NCBI GenBank assembly: GCA_035455925.1
Contig: DATIEE010000016.1
Location: 1-40,797 of the forward strand
Direction of reading: 5' to 3'
Source: Candidatus Babeliales bacterium
Lineage (GTDB): Bacteria; Babelota; Babeliae; Babelales; Vermiphilaceae
DNA length: 40,797 nt
The translations under genes were made by a program, and so were the position numbers. Under the pieces are notes generated by a model. It did not search any database and was not told the DNA's origin. It saw only the letters and a list, made by a program, of their open reading frames with translations. This document shows positions 1 through 8,398 of this stretch, piece after piece. The first letter of the stretch is position 1. Each line of letters begins with the position of its first letter.

Positions 1-260
1 CACCGCCCATAACAATGCATATTCTTTTTGTTTTTTGGTCAAAGAATATGAATTACAAGAAAGAATTCTATCAAGATTATGATGAGAGCAAAGATAATTA
101 AACCTTGATGAGGTCTTCCTAATGCATTTTTTGTTTGTGTATCACAAAAAGTAATTACATATGTGGCTGCATCTGAACATTTTATCAATTCATCCATAGC
201 AAAAACAGTTGATTCAAAAAAAATCATTATCCATAACAAAGCAATATAATATTTATTCAT
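1..260 (-). pseudogene. Frameshifted partial copy of the ankyrin-protein gene 5' end
   Basis: Bases 1-284 are a near-identical copy of 2068-2352, which hold the 5' end of the intact ankyrin gene at 832-2328. The copy keeps the start codon, the signal peptide (MNKYYIALLWIMIFFE...) and the first roughly 48 codons. It then lacks one base near position 119 ('tcttcctaa' here, 'tcttacctag' in the intact copy), so the reading frame leaves the ankyrin frame and ends after 73 codons at 39. The copy runs off the left edge, so how much of the downstream gene was duplicated cannot be seen. A peptide of 73 aa with a signal sequence could still be made, but I read it as a dead paralogue. The duplication is directly visible; the pseudogene status is inferred. 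Confidence 0.8.
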
Positions 261-281
261 AAAAACTCTTTTGATATATTA

Positions 282-297
282 ATTAGAAAGTTCTAAT
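282..297. repeat. Short perfect palindrome
   Basis: ATTAGAA-ag-TTCTAAT, a 7-2-7 inverted repeat, lies just where homology between the two ankyrin-gene copies ends and 22 bases upstream of the start codon of the broken copy. The intact copy lacks it. It could be an operator, or a scar at the duplication junction; nothing in the sequence decides. Confidence 0.4.
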
Positions 298-374
298 ATG
301 AAGTGCAAATTTTTAAGTGATAAACTGTTTCTGAAAAAAAATAAACACTACCAAAAAGGTTACATCTGAAAGTT

Positions 375-760
375 TACACTCAATTGAAAATCGAAGAAAG
401 AAAAATAACATTTGATTTATGACAAAAAAGAACAAAGTTTAAAAGTTATTGGAAACATAATTGATCGGAGTAAATCAACTATTTTACAAGAGCTTAGGCG
501 TAATAGATACGATAAGAAAATACCATATTTGTCTGATAGAGCAGATCAAATGGCAAAAAGAGCGTAAAAATAAACTTCTACCAAAATTGGACCACTTTGA
601 TAATGACGTGGAAACAAAAATATCAACCGAAACTATCTATCGGTACGTTTATTCAGAAAAGTATAAATCTTTAGGGTTTTACAAATATCTCGCCACAAGA
701 AGAGAAAAACACTCAGAACAAGCGGAAAACAAAATGCAGTTATTTGTTTATATTAGTTAA
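375..760 (+). pseudogene. IS30-family transposase fragment
   Basis: Two or three frames together spell the N-terminal part of an IS30-type transposase. From 375 one frame reads YTQLKIEERKITFDL. After a frameshift near 418 the next reads YDKKEQSLKVIGNII and STILQELRRNRY, the helix-turn-helix typical of the family ('LTxEER...IA..L.rs.STIsREL.RN'). After a second frameshift near 570 comes ISTETIYRYVYSEK followed by FYKYLATRR, matching the family's 'ISHETIYRYIY...LYKHLR' block. The DDE catalytic domain that should follow is absent: the frame ends at 760 and the ankyrin gene ends 72 bases further on. It is a non-functional relic. No terminal inverted repeats could be recognised, so the original borders are unknown. 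Confidence 0.75.
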
Positions 761-831
761 TATGCTTTAACTAACATTTTTAATTACACCAGGTCGATAC
801 AACAAGAATAAATCAATCTACTAAAAATTGT

Positions 832-2328
832 TCACCATATTGATCTCACAACATTCCAACAATTAAAAAGATAATATTTACTCCACAAATCTTTTTTACA
901 CAAAGCACCATGCTTACGTAAAATTTTTGTAATTTTAATTTTGTTCAATTTAACTAGATCAAGAGGCGTTTTATTGTCATCATTAACACTATTGATATTA
1001 ACTTCTTTTGTATTTACTAATAATTTAATGATTGCTGTATCGCCGAATTTTACAGCAATATGTAAAGGGGAGTTACCATCTATATTACATTCATTTATTA
1101 CATATGGACTATGTTTTAACAATATCGTAACAATTTCAGAATGCTTATTGTGACAGGCAATAGAAAGAGGTGTTTCACCTCCTAACGTTTTTAAACTTGT
1201 ATTAATATTCTTGTAACTAAGTAAATGTTTCACTATTTCTATCTGACCATTGTATGAAGCAACATGAAGTGGCGAATACTTAAAGTAACATATATTTATT
1301 GCGTTTGGGTTTGCAAGGCATAATATTTTTACACAATCAAGATGTCCCTGTTGTGTGGCAACGTAAAGAGGAGTTGCTTCACCGGTAAAAATAGCGTTTA
1401 TATTTTTATCCGTTAAAAGAAGTTGTACTGTATGCATGTTTCCTTTAAAAGACGCAATATGTAAGGGGGTATGTTTATTGTTAAATAACTCGTTTACATG
1501 AATCTCTTTGTGTGCAAGTAAAATTTTTATAACCTCATTATACCCATTTTGTGCAGCTACATACAAAGCAGAAGGTTCTTCAGAATTTGCCGAGTTAAAG
1601 GTGATAGTTTTTTGCGCAGCCAAAAGTTTTATAATTTCAATATGATTTAGAGAAACAGCTATTATAATAGGTGTCAATTTATATGTATTTGCTATATTAA
1701 GTTGTTTACACCAAACTTCTTCTTTAAGAAGAATCTCAAATATATTAGCATCTCCTAGTACTGCGGCGATATAAAGTATATTATTATTGTTCCAATGCTT
1801 ACAAACATAATGTTGTTCATAGTTTTTTTCTTTTATGCATTTTTGTAGAGCCTGAATATCTTTAGTAAAAGTTGCAATAACAAAAGGTGGTATTATAGGA
1901 GCATTAACCGAAAGTGCGCTGCCATAAGATTGTAAAAGTTGAATCATGTGAGAATCATTATTGTGCTGCGCAATTGTTAATGGATGAAGTTTTAAAAAAA
2001 GATTATTTGCATTAGCGTCAGCGTCACATTTAAGTAGATTTTCTACCGTTATATATTTTTTTCTTTGCACCGCCCATAACAATGCATATTCTTTTTGTTT
2101 TTTGGTCAAAGAAGATGAGTTACAAGAAAGAATTCTATCAAGATTATGATGAGAGCAAAGATAATTAAACCTTGATGAGGTCTTACCTAGTGCATTTTTT
2201 GTTTGTGTATCACAAAAAGTAATTACATATGTAGCTGCATCTGAACATTTTATCAATTCATCCATAGCAAAAACAGTTAATTCAAAAAAAATCATTATCC
2301 ATAACAAAGCAATATAATATTTATTCAT
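832..2328 (-). CDS. Exported ankyrin-repeat protein (498 aa)
   Basis: The first 21 residues form a signal peptide (basic start, hydrophobic core, FA-MDEL boundary), so the protein is exported. Residues about 70-135 form a helical lead-in, and about 180-485 hold roughly nine ankyrin repeats with the hallmark TPLHIA-x-x-G pattern (for example HTPLHIASFKGN, SPLHVASYNGQ, NSPLHIAVKFGD). Ankyrin repeats bind other proteins. In intracellular bacteria secreted ankyrin proteins commonly act on host targets, so an effector role is likely but unproven; no enzymatic domain is visible. The 5' end is duplicated at 1-284 in broken form, showing that this locus recombines. The gene stands alone, with an IS30 relic downstream and ftsZ pointing towards its promoter side. 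Confidence 0.9.
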   Translation of the reverse strand: MNKYYIALLWIMIFFELTVFAMDELIKCSDAATYVITFCDTQTKNALGKTSSRFNYLCSHHNLDRILSCNSSSLTKKQKEYALLWAVQRKKYITVENLLKCDADANANNLFLKLHPLTIAQHNNDSHMIQLLQSYGSALSVNAPIIPPFVIATFTKDIQALQKCIKEKNYEQHYVCKHWNNNNILYIAAVLGDANIFEILLKEEVWCKQLNIANTYKLTPIIIAVSLNHIEIIKLLAAQKTITFNSANSEEPSALYVAAQNGYNEVIKILLAHKEIHVNELFNNKHTPLHIASFKGNMHTVQLLLTDKNINAIFTGEATPLYVATQQGHLDCVKILCLANPNAINICYFKYSPLHVASYNGQIEIVKHLLSYKNINTSLKTLGGETPLSIACHNKHSEIVTILLKHSPYVINECNIDGNSPLHIAVKFGDTAIIKLLVNTKEVNINSVNDDNKTPLDLVKLNKIKITKILRKHGALCKKDLWSKYYLFNCWNVVRSIW

Positions 2329-2352
2329 AAAAATTCTTTTGATATATTAATT
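2068..2352. repeat. Direct repeat, second copy of bases 1-284
   Basis: About 285 bases covering the ankyrin gene's first roughly 87 codons and 24 bases of leader recur at 1-284 in the same orientation, with a handful of substitutions and one indel. Similarity stops abruptly after 'gatatattaatt' in both. Two such direct repeats about 2.07 kb apart are substrates for recombination that would delete or duplicate the intervening ankyrin gene and IS30 fossil. Confidence 0.9.
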
Positions 2353-2402
2353 TTATTAGCAGTAATAATTACAAATAATATATCATGCAATGTTATTATA
2401 AG

Positions 2403-2477
2403 CAATTAGGCATAAAAATATAAGGCCAATAAACTTATACTTATATAATTCATTTACCTTATATTTTTATGTAATTG
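2403..2477. repeat. Strong inverted repeat between ankyrin gene and ftsZ
   Basis: The left arm CAATTA-gg-CATAAAAATATAAGG pairs with the right arm CCTTATATTTTTATG-TAATTG. That is 15 perfect base pairs plus 6 more beyond a 2-base bulge, around a 31-base loop. It lies 40 bases past the ftsZ stop codon and upstream of the ankyrin gene. No T run follows on either strand, so it is not a textbook intrinsic terminator. It could be a transcript-end stabiliser or a short palindromic element. Confidence 0.6.
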
Positions 2478-2516
2478 AATTTTATCAACATCCACTCATA
2501 CTCATGCAAAAAACCA

Positions 2517-3755
2517 CTAATTCTTTTGACGCATAAATGTTGGTATATCTAAATCGTGCGAATCTCTTGCTCCACCGAATGTATTCACCTGCTCCAACGA
2601 ATCTGTATGATGTTTTGATGTATGATATTTTTCTTTATCTGTAATCATTGAAGTTTCAATTTCTTTATTTAAAGATAATGGTACTGATGCATTGAATGAT
2701 AATGCTGCTTCATTGTTATGCATAATTTTTTCTTGATATATATGCGTCTCTTCCATTAATATCTCTTCATTTTTCTGTGTAGCGGGGCATTCAAAATCAG
2801 TAGCTATAATAGTAACAATAACTTCATCATTAAGATTCTCATCTATAACAGAACCAATAATAATATTGGCATCCTCATGCGCTTGCTCATAAACAACTGA
2901 TGCGGCCTCACTAATTTCATGTAAACCAAGTCCTTTGCCACCCGTGATATTGCATAGTACTCCATGCGCGCCAACAACACTCATATTTTCAAGCAAGGGG
3001 GATGATATTGCCTGTAAAGCTGCATGACGTGCACGTCCAATACCTGAAGCCTTTCCTGTACCCATTACCGCAAGACCACGATCTTTCATAATGGTACGAA
3101 TATCAGCATAATCAACATTAATGTGTCCTGGTCTTGTAATAATATCGGATAATCCACGCACTGATTGACTCAAAATTCCTTCGTTAATCATTGCAAATGC
3201 ATCAATCATTGAAACATGCTGATCAACAACTTCAAGCAATTTTTGATTTGGTATAACAATTAATGTATCAACGTCGTGCTTAAGTCGTTCAATTGCTGCC
3301 TCTGCTACTGATGCACGACGTTTACCTTCAAATAAAAAAGGTCGTGTTACAATAGCAATTGATAAAATACCTTTTTCACGCAATGCTCGCGCAATTACAG
3401 GTAACCCCCCAGAACCAGTTCCACCACCCATGCCACCAATAATAAAAACAATGTCAGCTCCACTAAGAGCTTCCATTACTTTATCCAAATCTTCTTCTGC
3501 CGCGCGCTTACCAATCTCTGGATTTGCCCCAGCCCCCAACCCTTTTGTGGACTTAACACCAATCTGAATTTTATGTTGTGCTTTTGAAAATTCCAATGCT
3601 TGTGCATCAGTATTTGCAACAACAAACCCAATTCCCTGGCATCCTGCTTCTATGATACTATCAACTGCGTTACCTCCAGCACCACCAATACCAATCACTT
3701 TAATCGATACCATAGACTTTGGACGCTGTAGCGATTCTTGTTCAAATTCTATCAT
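2517..3755 (-). CDS. ftsZ: Cell division protein FtsZ
   Basis: FtsZ is the tubulin-like GTPase that polymerises into the division ring at mid-cell. The 412 aa are of normal length. Visible marks are the N-terminal GIGGAGGNAVDSI nucleotide loop (about 22-34), the tubulin signature GGGTGSG (110-116), the RPFLFEGKRR block, and the T7 synergy loop NVDYADI (214-220) that completes the GTPase site of the neighbouring subunit. After a low-complexity linker the protein ends in LDIPTFMRQKN, the conserved tail peptide that binds FtsA and other partners. A GGGAGAG ribosome site sits just before the ATG. It is last in the ftsQ-ftsA-ftsZ operon, 33 bases after ftsA. The family usually has GTGAAP after the signature; here it is GSGGLP, a mild divergence. 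Confidence 0.98.
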   Translation of the reverse strand: MIEFEQESLQRPKSMVSIKVIGIGGAGGNAVDSIIEAGCQGIGFVVANTDAQALEFSKAQHKIQIGVKSTKGLGAGANPEIGKRAAEEDLDKVMEALSGADIVFIIGGMGGGTGSGGLPVIARALREKGILSIAIVTRPFLFEGKRRASVAEAAIERLKHDVDTLIVIPNQKLLEVVDQHVSMIDAFAMINEGILSQSVRGLSDIITRPGHINVDYADIRTIMKDRGLAVMGTGKASGIGRARHAALQAISSPLLENMSVVGAHGVLCNITGGKGLGLHEISEAASVVYEQAHEDANIIIGSVIDENLNDEVIVTIIATDFECPATQKNEEILMEETHIYQEKIMHNNEAALSFNASVPLSLNKEIETSMITDKEKYHTSKHHTDSLEQVNTFGGARDSHDLDIPTFMRQKN

Positions 3756-3788
3756 TATCTCTCCCTTTTTTTTATATTCATTGCTCTA

Positions 3789-5021
3789 TTAAAAAAAATC
3801 TGATACCCATGATTTCATTCGCTCAAAAATGCGTCGTCTTAATCCCTCATCTTTCAAATGCATTTGCATCTTTTTATCATTATGTAAAACATACACTAAT
3901 AATCCATACCCTGTTGCATATAATGGGCTTTGTAAAGTTTCAACTAAATCAAATAAAACACGTGGTTTGCCAATACGTACGGGACAATCAAAAATTTCTT
4001 CCGCTAATTCTCGTACGCCTGCTAACAAAGAACCACCACCAGTTAATACAATTCCGTTCGTCATAAATTGTTGTAAATTACCTTTTTTAATTTCTTCATT
4101 AATTAAACTAAATAATTCTCTCATGCGTGGTTCAATAATTAAAACCAGATCAGAAAGACGTACAATTTGTAAATCCTCTCCTTGCATCATTTCAACTTCA
4201 ACAAGTTCCTCAACTTCAATAAGGCTGCTCATCGCAAATCCATAACGCTTTTTTATTCTTTCCGCTTCGTTTTTCATAATCCGCAATCCAATTGCTATAT
4301 CATTGGTAACATGATTACCTGCTACAGGAAAAACCATAGTGTGTTGTACGGCACCATTTTTATAAAACGCGACATCTGATGTCCCACCACCAATATCAAT
4401 AATACCAACACCCAATTCTCGCTCATCTTCACTCAATACAGCATCTGCTGATGCTAGTTGCTCTAATATAATATCATTAACGAGTACACCAGCGCTTTGG
4501 CAACAATTTAATAAATTTTGCACCGATGAAACGGCACCAGTAATAATATGAGCAAGGACTTCAAGACGTACTCCATACATGCCAATGGGATCTTTTACGT
4601 AATCTTGACCATTAACAATAAATTGTTTTGGTAAAATATGTAAAATTTGACGACCTTCAGGAACGGCAATTGCTTTTGCCGATTCAAGAACATTTGTAAC
4701 ATCAGATTGTCTAATTCGATCATGTTTAATGGGAGTAACTCCCGCAGAATTGAGTACGCCAATATGGCTACCAGAAATACCAATATATGCTGATTCAACC
4801 GTAAATCCCGCCATCATCTCAGCTTCTTTTACCGCACAAGAAATAGAGCTAATCGTTTTTGCAATATCAACAACTACTCCTTTTTGTAAACCATATGACG
4901 GTGATTTTCCTATACCAATAATTTCAATTTGATCGCCCATTTTTCGTGCGATAAGAACACAAATTTTTGTTGTACCAACATCAATAGATACAATAATATT
5001 ATCCTTAATAAGTCGTGCCAT
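3789..5021 (-). CDS. ftsA: Cell division protein FtsA
   Basis: FtsA is an actin-like ATPase that anchors FtsZ filaments to the inner membrane. The start is taken as the ATG at 5021, five bases after a GGAG ribosome site; a GTG two codons upstream at 5027 would place the start inside that site. Motifs seen are the phosphate-1 loop IVSIDVGTTKICVLIA at the N-terminus, the phosphate-2 loop IDIGGGTSDVAFY in the middle, and the adenosine motif GIVLTGGGSLLAGV near the C-terminus. The last residues (RRRIFERMKSWVSDFF) form the amphipathic membrane-targeting helix expected of FtsA. Length of about 410 aa is normal. It lies between ftsQ (14-base gap) and ftsZ, and the FtsZ tail needed for the interaction is retained. 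Confidence 0.97.
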   Translation of the reverse strand: MARLIKDNIIVSIDVGTTKICVLIARKMGDQIEIIGIGKSPSYGLQKGVVVDIAKTISSISCAVKEAEMMAGFTVESAYIGISGSHIGVLNSAGVTPIKHDRIRQSDVTNVLESAKAIAVPEGRQILHILPKQFIVNGQDYVKDPIGMYGVRLEVLAHIITGAVSSVQNLLNCCQSAGVLVNDIILEQLASADAVLSEDERELGVGIIDIGGGTSDVAFYKNGAVQHTMVFPVAGNHVTNDIAIGLRIMKNEAERIKKRYGFAMSSLIEVEELVEVEMMQGEDLQIVRLSDLVLIIEPRMRELFSLINEEIKKGNLQQFMTNGIVLTGGGSLLAGVRELAEEIFDCPVRIGKPRVLFDLVETLQSPLYATGYGLLVYVLHNDKKMQMHLKDEGLRRRIFERMKSWVSDFF

Positions 5022-5035
5022 AATCACTCCTTTTT

Positions 5036-5731
5036 TTATGTCTTATAAGCAATAATATAATGAGCAAATCGCGTATCTGCTATCCAAGTAATTCCTTTAT
5101 TAAATCCATTTCGTGTATCAATATTTTGTTTTATCAATACACATTGATCGAATGTATTGAGTAATTTTTCTTGATCAACGGAAAACACAATAATAAATTG
5201 AGGATATTTTTTATCAATAAGATGAATACAATGTTCATTTATCAATTCAAGATTATATGTTTCATAAAAATTTACTGGTAAACTTTGCAATACGGAAGAA
5301 ATAATTAGCGGTTTTTTAAGAAGAGCATCATGCAAAACTGTAATTTTTGGAATTGCCTCAATAGCATGTATAGAAAAAAAATCACGCGAAAGAAGTTTAT
5401 TATAAGACGTAAGAACTAATGTAGTGTTGATGCAACATAGTGGTTTTTGAGAATGTATTTTAATAGCAACTTCTTCGGGTCGATAGGAAAGCTCTATTGC
5501 GGTAAGTACAGGAAATTGCTCTTTTAAATGATCGATTATTGCATGGGCAGATAGATTTTTTTGTAATAAAATACCTAAAGAGTCATTTATTGCAGAAAAA
5601 CATGCATCAGAAAGAAGGTTACTTTGTGAACACCGATATTTTTCAACAGAAAAAAAAGTGGCTGAATTCCATCTCAGCCCAATAACAATCATTAGCAATA
5701 ACGTAGCAACAATTAATATATATTTTCTCAC
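5036..5731 (-). CDS. ftsQ: FtsQ/DivIB-like cell division protein
   Basis: The 231 aa protein has a single N-terminal membrane segment (about 4-22) and an extracytoplasmic remainder. Residues about 45-105 look like a POTRA domain, ending in the family-typical 'xPVLTAIELSYRPEEVAIKIHSQKPLCCIN' stretch of beta strands. A second beta-rich part runs to the end. Sequence similarity alone is modest; position immediately upstream of ftsA-ftsZ, topology and length make FtsQ the natural call. FtsQ would link FtsA/FtsZ to the periplasmic division machinery. It starts with GTG at 5731 behind a strong GGGAGG ribosome site. No mur, ddl or ftsW genes accompany it here, so the usual division-and-wall cluster is reduced to this core in the window. 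Confidence 0.78.
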   Translation of the reverse strand: MRKYILIVATLLLMIVIGLRWNSATFFSVEKYRCSQSNLLSDACFSAINDSLGILLQKNLSAHAIIDHLKEQFPVLTAIELSYRPEEVAIKIHSQKPLCCINTTLVLTSYNKLLSRDFFSIHAIEAIPKITVLHDALLKKPLIISSVLQSLPVNFYETYNLELINEHCIHLIDKKYPQFIIVFSVDQEKLLNTFDQCVLIKQNIDTRNGFNKGITWIADTRFAHYIIAYKT

Positions 5732-5753
5732 CTTATCCCTCCCTATCTTTATT

Positions 5754-5783
5754 GTATTACTCTTTTGGGAGCAAAATAGTCAA
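5754..5783 (-). promoter_or_regulatory. Candidate promoter of the ftsQ-ftsA-ftsZ operon
   Basis: On the minus strand TTGACT (5778-5783) and TAATAC (5754-5759) are 18 bases apart, ending about 22 bases before the ftsQ start. An overlapping TACAAT at 5751-5756 is an alternative -10. The call rests on similarity to sigma70-type boxes only. Confidence 0.4.
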
Positions 5784-5881
5784 TAATTAATCTCAATTTT
5801 ACTAAAATTGACAAAATAACAATTATTGCCACACTGATATCTGAAATATAAATATATAACTTATCTATCAGAAAGATTATT

Positions 5882-6247
5882 GTGAAAAAATTGTCATATT
5901 TGTCATTTTTTATTGCATTGTTAACAGGAAGCTATAGTGTAGCTATGGATTCATTAAGCAAACATAATGGAATCTATCCCTATCAAGTAGAAATAACGGT
6001 CAATATTACTGACTGTCGTCAAGAGCCAATTAAAGAATATAAAGTAAAGTGCAACGTCCCTCTCACAAACGGTTTTTTGTCTTCTATAAAGAATATAAAA
6101 AATACTTTAGCCACTGCAACGGGATCTGACAACGCACAAATTATGTTCATGATTGGTGACATAGCAGCGGACAATGACGCGATTTATCTTTATGGACATG
6201 ATCTTTATATACAACAAAACAAAGCTATAATCACGTGCAAATCTTAA
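5882..6247 (+). CDS. Small exported protein, function unknown (121 aa)
   Basis: A clear signal peptide occupies about residues 1-21 (MKKLSYLSFFIALLTGSYSVA, followed by MDSL). The mature part of roughly 100 aa has three cysteines and a likely beta-rich fold. I do not recognise the family. The start is GTG at 5882 with only a weak ribosome site (AGAAAG), so an alternative start is possible. It is a single-gene unit divergent from ftsQ and convergent with rlmB, with a strong two-way terminator behind it. The boundary residues A-MDSL resemble the A-MDEL after the signal peptide of the ankyrin protein at 832-2328, though the proteins are otherwise unrelated. Confidence 0.7.
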   Translation: MKKLSYLSFFIALLTGSYSVAMDSLSKHNGIYPYQVEITVNITDCRQEPIKEYKVKCNVPLTNGFLSSIKNIKNTLATATGSDNAQIMFMIGDIAADNDAIYLYGHDLYIQQNKAIITCKS

Positions 6248-6300
6248 TATAACGGTTGGATATTTTTGCCTTTATAATTTAAAATTTTATAAAAAATTAA

Positions 6301-6360
6301 AAAACAACTATCAACACAAATTAATCAAATAATTTAATTCGTTGATAGTTGTTTTTTTTT
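6301..6360. terminator. Bidirectional intrinsic terminator
   Basis: AAAACAACTATCAAC (6301-6315) pairs perfectly over 15 bases with GTTGATAGTTGTTTT (6341-6355), followed on the plus strand by more T. On the minus strand the left flank also gives a T run. It lies between the convergent small exported-protein gene and rlmB and can serve both. Confidence 0.85.
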
Positions 6361-6375
6361 ATTAAATATTTATTA

Positions 6376-7119
6376 TTAGCTATTTTTTTGACGATATTCG
6401 GAAATCAAAAATAATAAAATTCCCGCAGCAACAGAAGCATTATATGAGATATCGCTTTCTTTTTGTGGTAATGTTACATGAATGCCTGATGATAAAATTG
6501 ATTTGGAAATACCAGTTCCTTCACCACCAATTACTGCACATAATGGCATTTTATATTTACATGTTACTGCATTTTCACCATCAAATGTTGCTAAATAGGG
6601 AGTATAGCCAGCGTTTTTCAATTCAATAATTGCTGATGAAGCTGATTGTGCTACATACATATCAAGATGTTCACTTAAACCTGCTGATGATTTAATAGCA
6701 ACACCAGTTAACTGCGCTCCACCACGTTTAATAAGAATTGCACCATCAACACCAGTACAATATGCTGAGCGTAAAATGGCACCTAAATTACGTGGATCTT
6801 GTACCCCATCAATCATAACCAAAAATTTATGCTTTTTAGGATCAAAAAATGATTTACGGTAAGGAAATGCATGGGTCCATGCGACAACACTCTGATGATC
6901 AGTTGTTCCAACCATGCGATCAAGTACTTCACGAGCAACATATTGAATAGGTACAGGATACTTAGGCCATAATTTTTGAATTTCTTCAAATGACTGTGGT
7001 GTTGGTTTGGTTGTATAGAGTGAAATAAGCTTACGTCGCTTGGCTTTTAATAATTCTACAATTGGATGAATACCAAAAATAAGTTCACCTTTGGTCTCTT
7101 TATCTTTCTTTTTTATCAT
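6376..7119 (-). CDS. rlmB: 23S rRNA 2'-O-ribose methyltransferase (RlmB/TrmH family)
   Basis: This SpoU/TrmH (SPOUT) methyltransferase uses S-adenosylmethionine to methylate a ribose in rRNA or tRNA. Residues about 13-75 form the small substrate-binding domain found in RlmB (FGIHPIVELLKAKRRKL...). The three SPOUT motifs follow: motif 1 LVMIDGVQDPRNLGAILRSA, with the catalytic Asn-Leu-Gly and Arg, motif 2 CAVIGGEGTGISKSIL, and motif 3 DISYNASVAAGILLF. Length (247 aa) is typical. RlmB rather than another TrmH member is inferred from the N-terminal domain. An AAGGA site precedes the ATG. A TTTTGTG-6-CACAAAA inverted repeat (7136-7155) lies in the leader shared with the divergent alr and might be an operator. 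Confidence 0.92.
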   Translation of the reverse strand: MIKKKDKETKGELIFGIHPIVELLKAKRRKLISLYTTKPTPQSFEEIQKLWPKYPVPIQYVAREVLDRMVGTTDHQSVVAWTHAFPYRKSFFDPKKHKFLVMIDGVQDPRNLGAILRSAYCTGVDGAILIKRGGAQLTGVAIKSSAGLSEHLDMYVAQSASSAIIELKNAGYTPYLATFDGENAVTCKYKMPLCAVIGGEGTGISKSILSSGIHVTLPQKESDISYNASVAAGILLFLISEYRQKNS

Positions 7120-7236
7120 GGAAATAGTCCTTATGTTTTGTGCAATTACACAAAAAAATGAAATTTATATAGAGTATATTATACTATAATAACGACAATT
7201 TGCCTATTAAAGAGCTGAAATAAAACAGGAAAATAA

Positions 7237-8331
7237 ATGTTAAAAGAACAAACATATATTACCATTAGTAAATCCGCTTTTAATCATAATGCTGTTTTTT
7301 ATAAGCATATAATTGGACCTTCGAACAAAATTGCCGCGGTTATCAAGGGTAATGGATATGGTCATGGCCTTCATCAAATGGCTCTTTTATGTAAGGAAAA
7401 TGAATATATTAATGTTTTATGTGTTGCGCAGTTATCGCAAGCGCTTGCTATACAAAATTGCAGCAAGCCAACTCTTGTCCTTGGTTATAGTGATACCAAT
7501 CCTGAACTAGCTATAAAAAAAAATATTCACTTTATGGTTGATAGCATAGAATATGCACAGCAATTCAATGATTTAGGTAAAAGACACTCATATCAATTTC
7601 CTGTTCATGTAAAAATAGATACTGGTCTTTCGCGAATGGGAGTTCTTGCCAGTCAGGCGGTAGTATTACTTAAGCAGTTACGAAAATTAGATTATATACA
7701 AATAAGTGGGATTTTTAGTCATTTTGCTGCTTCTGATAGCAATCCTGAATTTACTATGCATCAATACAATCAATTTAATACAATTCTTGAGGAACTCAAA
7801 GACAACAATATTACCATTGAAAACATACATATGAGTAATACTGTTGCAATTACAAGCGTTCACTATCAACCTTACTTTAATTTTTTTCGCATAGGTGCTG
7901 GGCTTTATGGGTTTGGACCTGAATCATCTCAATTGCGACCAATTATGACATGGAAAACGCATATAACTGCTATTAAAATAATTCCCGCTAACTCATATGT
8001 TAGTTATGCTTGTATCTACCAAACAACCCGCATCACCAGAATTGCGCTTTTGCCTATTGGTTATTATGATGGATATCAATTTCGATTTTCAAATAAAACA
8101 TTCGTAAATATTAATGGTTTTTATGCGCCTGTTATTGGTCGTATCGCAATGAATGTAACCATCATTGATATAACTGATATTGATGCACACATTGGAGATG
8201 AAGTAATTATTCTGGGTGGAGAACACTCTAGAATTGATGCACATAATCTTGCACAAATTGCTGAAATTAAAAATGTAAGAGAAGTTTTAACAGGAATAAA
8301 CCCAGAGATTCAACGTATTATCATAGAATAA
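7237..8331 (+). CDS. alr: Alanine racemase
   Basis: This PLP enzyme interconverts L- and D-alanine, supplying D-Ala for peptidoglycan. PLP forms a Schiff base with Lys37 in AAVIKGNGYGHG. The second catalytic residue is Tyr257 in NSYVSYACIY, followed by the family block RIALLPIGYYDGY and RIAMNVTIIDI near the end. FRIGAGLYGFGP (about 217-228) is the PLP-phosphate region. Length (364 aa) is normal for Alr. The usual 'VVKANAYGHG' is KGNGYGHG here and the usual SYG is SYA, small divergences that keep the catalytic residues. An AGGAAA site precedes the ATG. The gene is divergent from rlmB and followed by the kinase-like gene 67 bases on. Confidence 0.95.
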   Translation: MLKEQTYITISKSAFNHNAVFYKHIIGPSNKIAAVIKGNGYGHGLHQMALLCKENEYINVLCVAQLSQALAIQNCSKPTLVLGYSDTNPELAIKKNIHFMVDSIEYAQQFNDLGKRHSYQFPVHVKIDTGLSRMGVLASQAVVLLKQLRKLDYIQISGIFSHFAASDSNPEFTMHQYNQFNTILEELKDNNITIENIHMSNTVAITSVHYQPYFNFFRIGAGLYGFGPESSQLRPIMTWKTHITAIKIIPANSYVSYACIYQTTRITRIALLPIGYYDGYQFRFSNKTFVNINGFYAPVIGRIAMNVTIIDITDIDAHIGDEVIILGGEHSRIDAHNLAQIAEIKNVREVLTGINPEIQRIIIE

Positions 8332-8398
8332 CGTTTAAAATAACACTTTATGATATAATTAAATAATGTAACATTTCATAAAAAAAACAGGATAAATT

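Noticed and set aside
461-760. 99 aa open frame as an independent gene
   Set aside because: It is the second part of a frameshifted IS30 transposase; it begins at TTG inside the helix-turn-helix region read in another frame.
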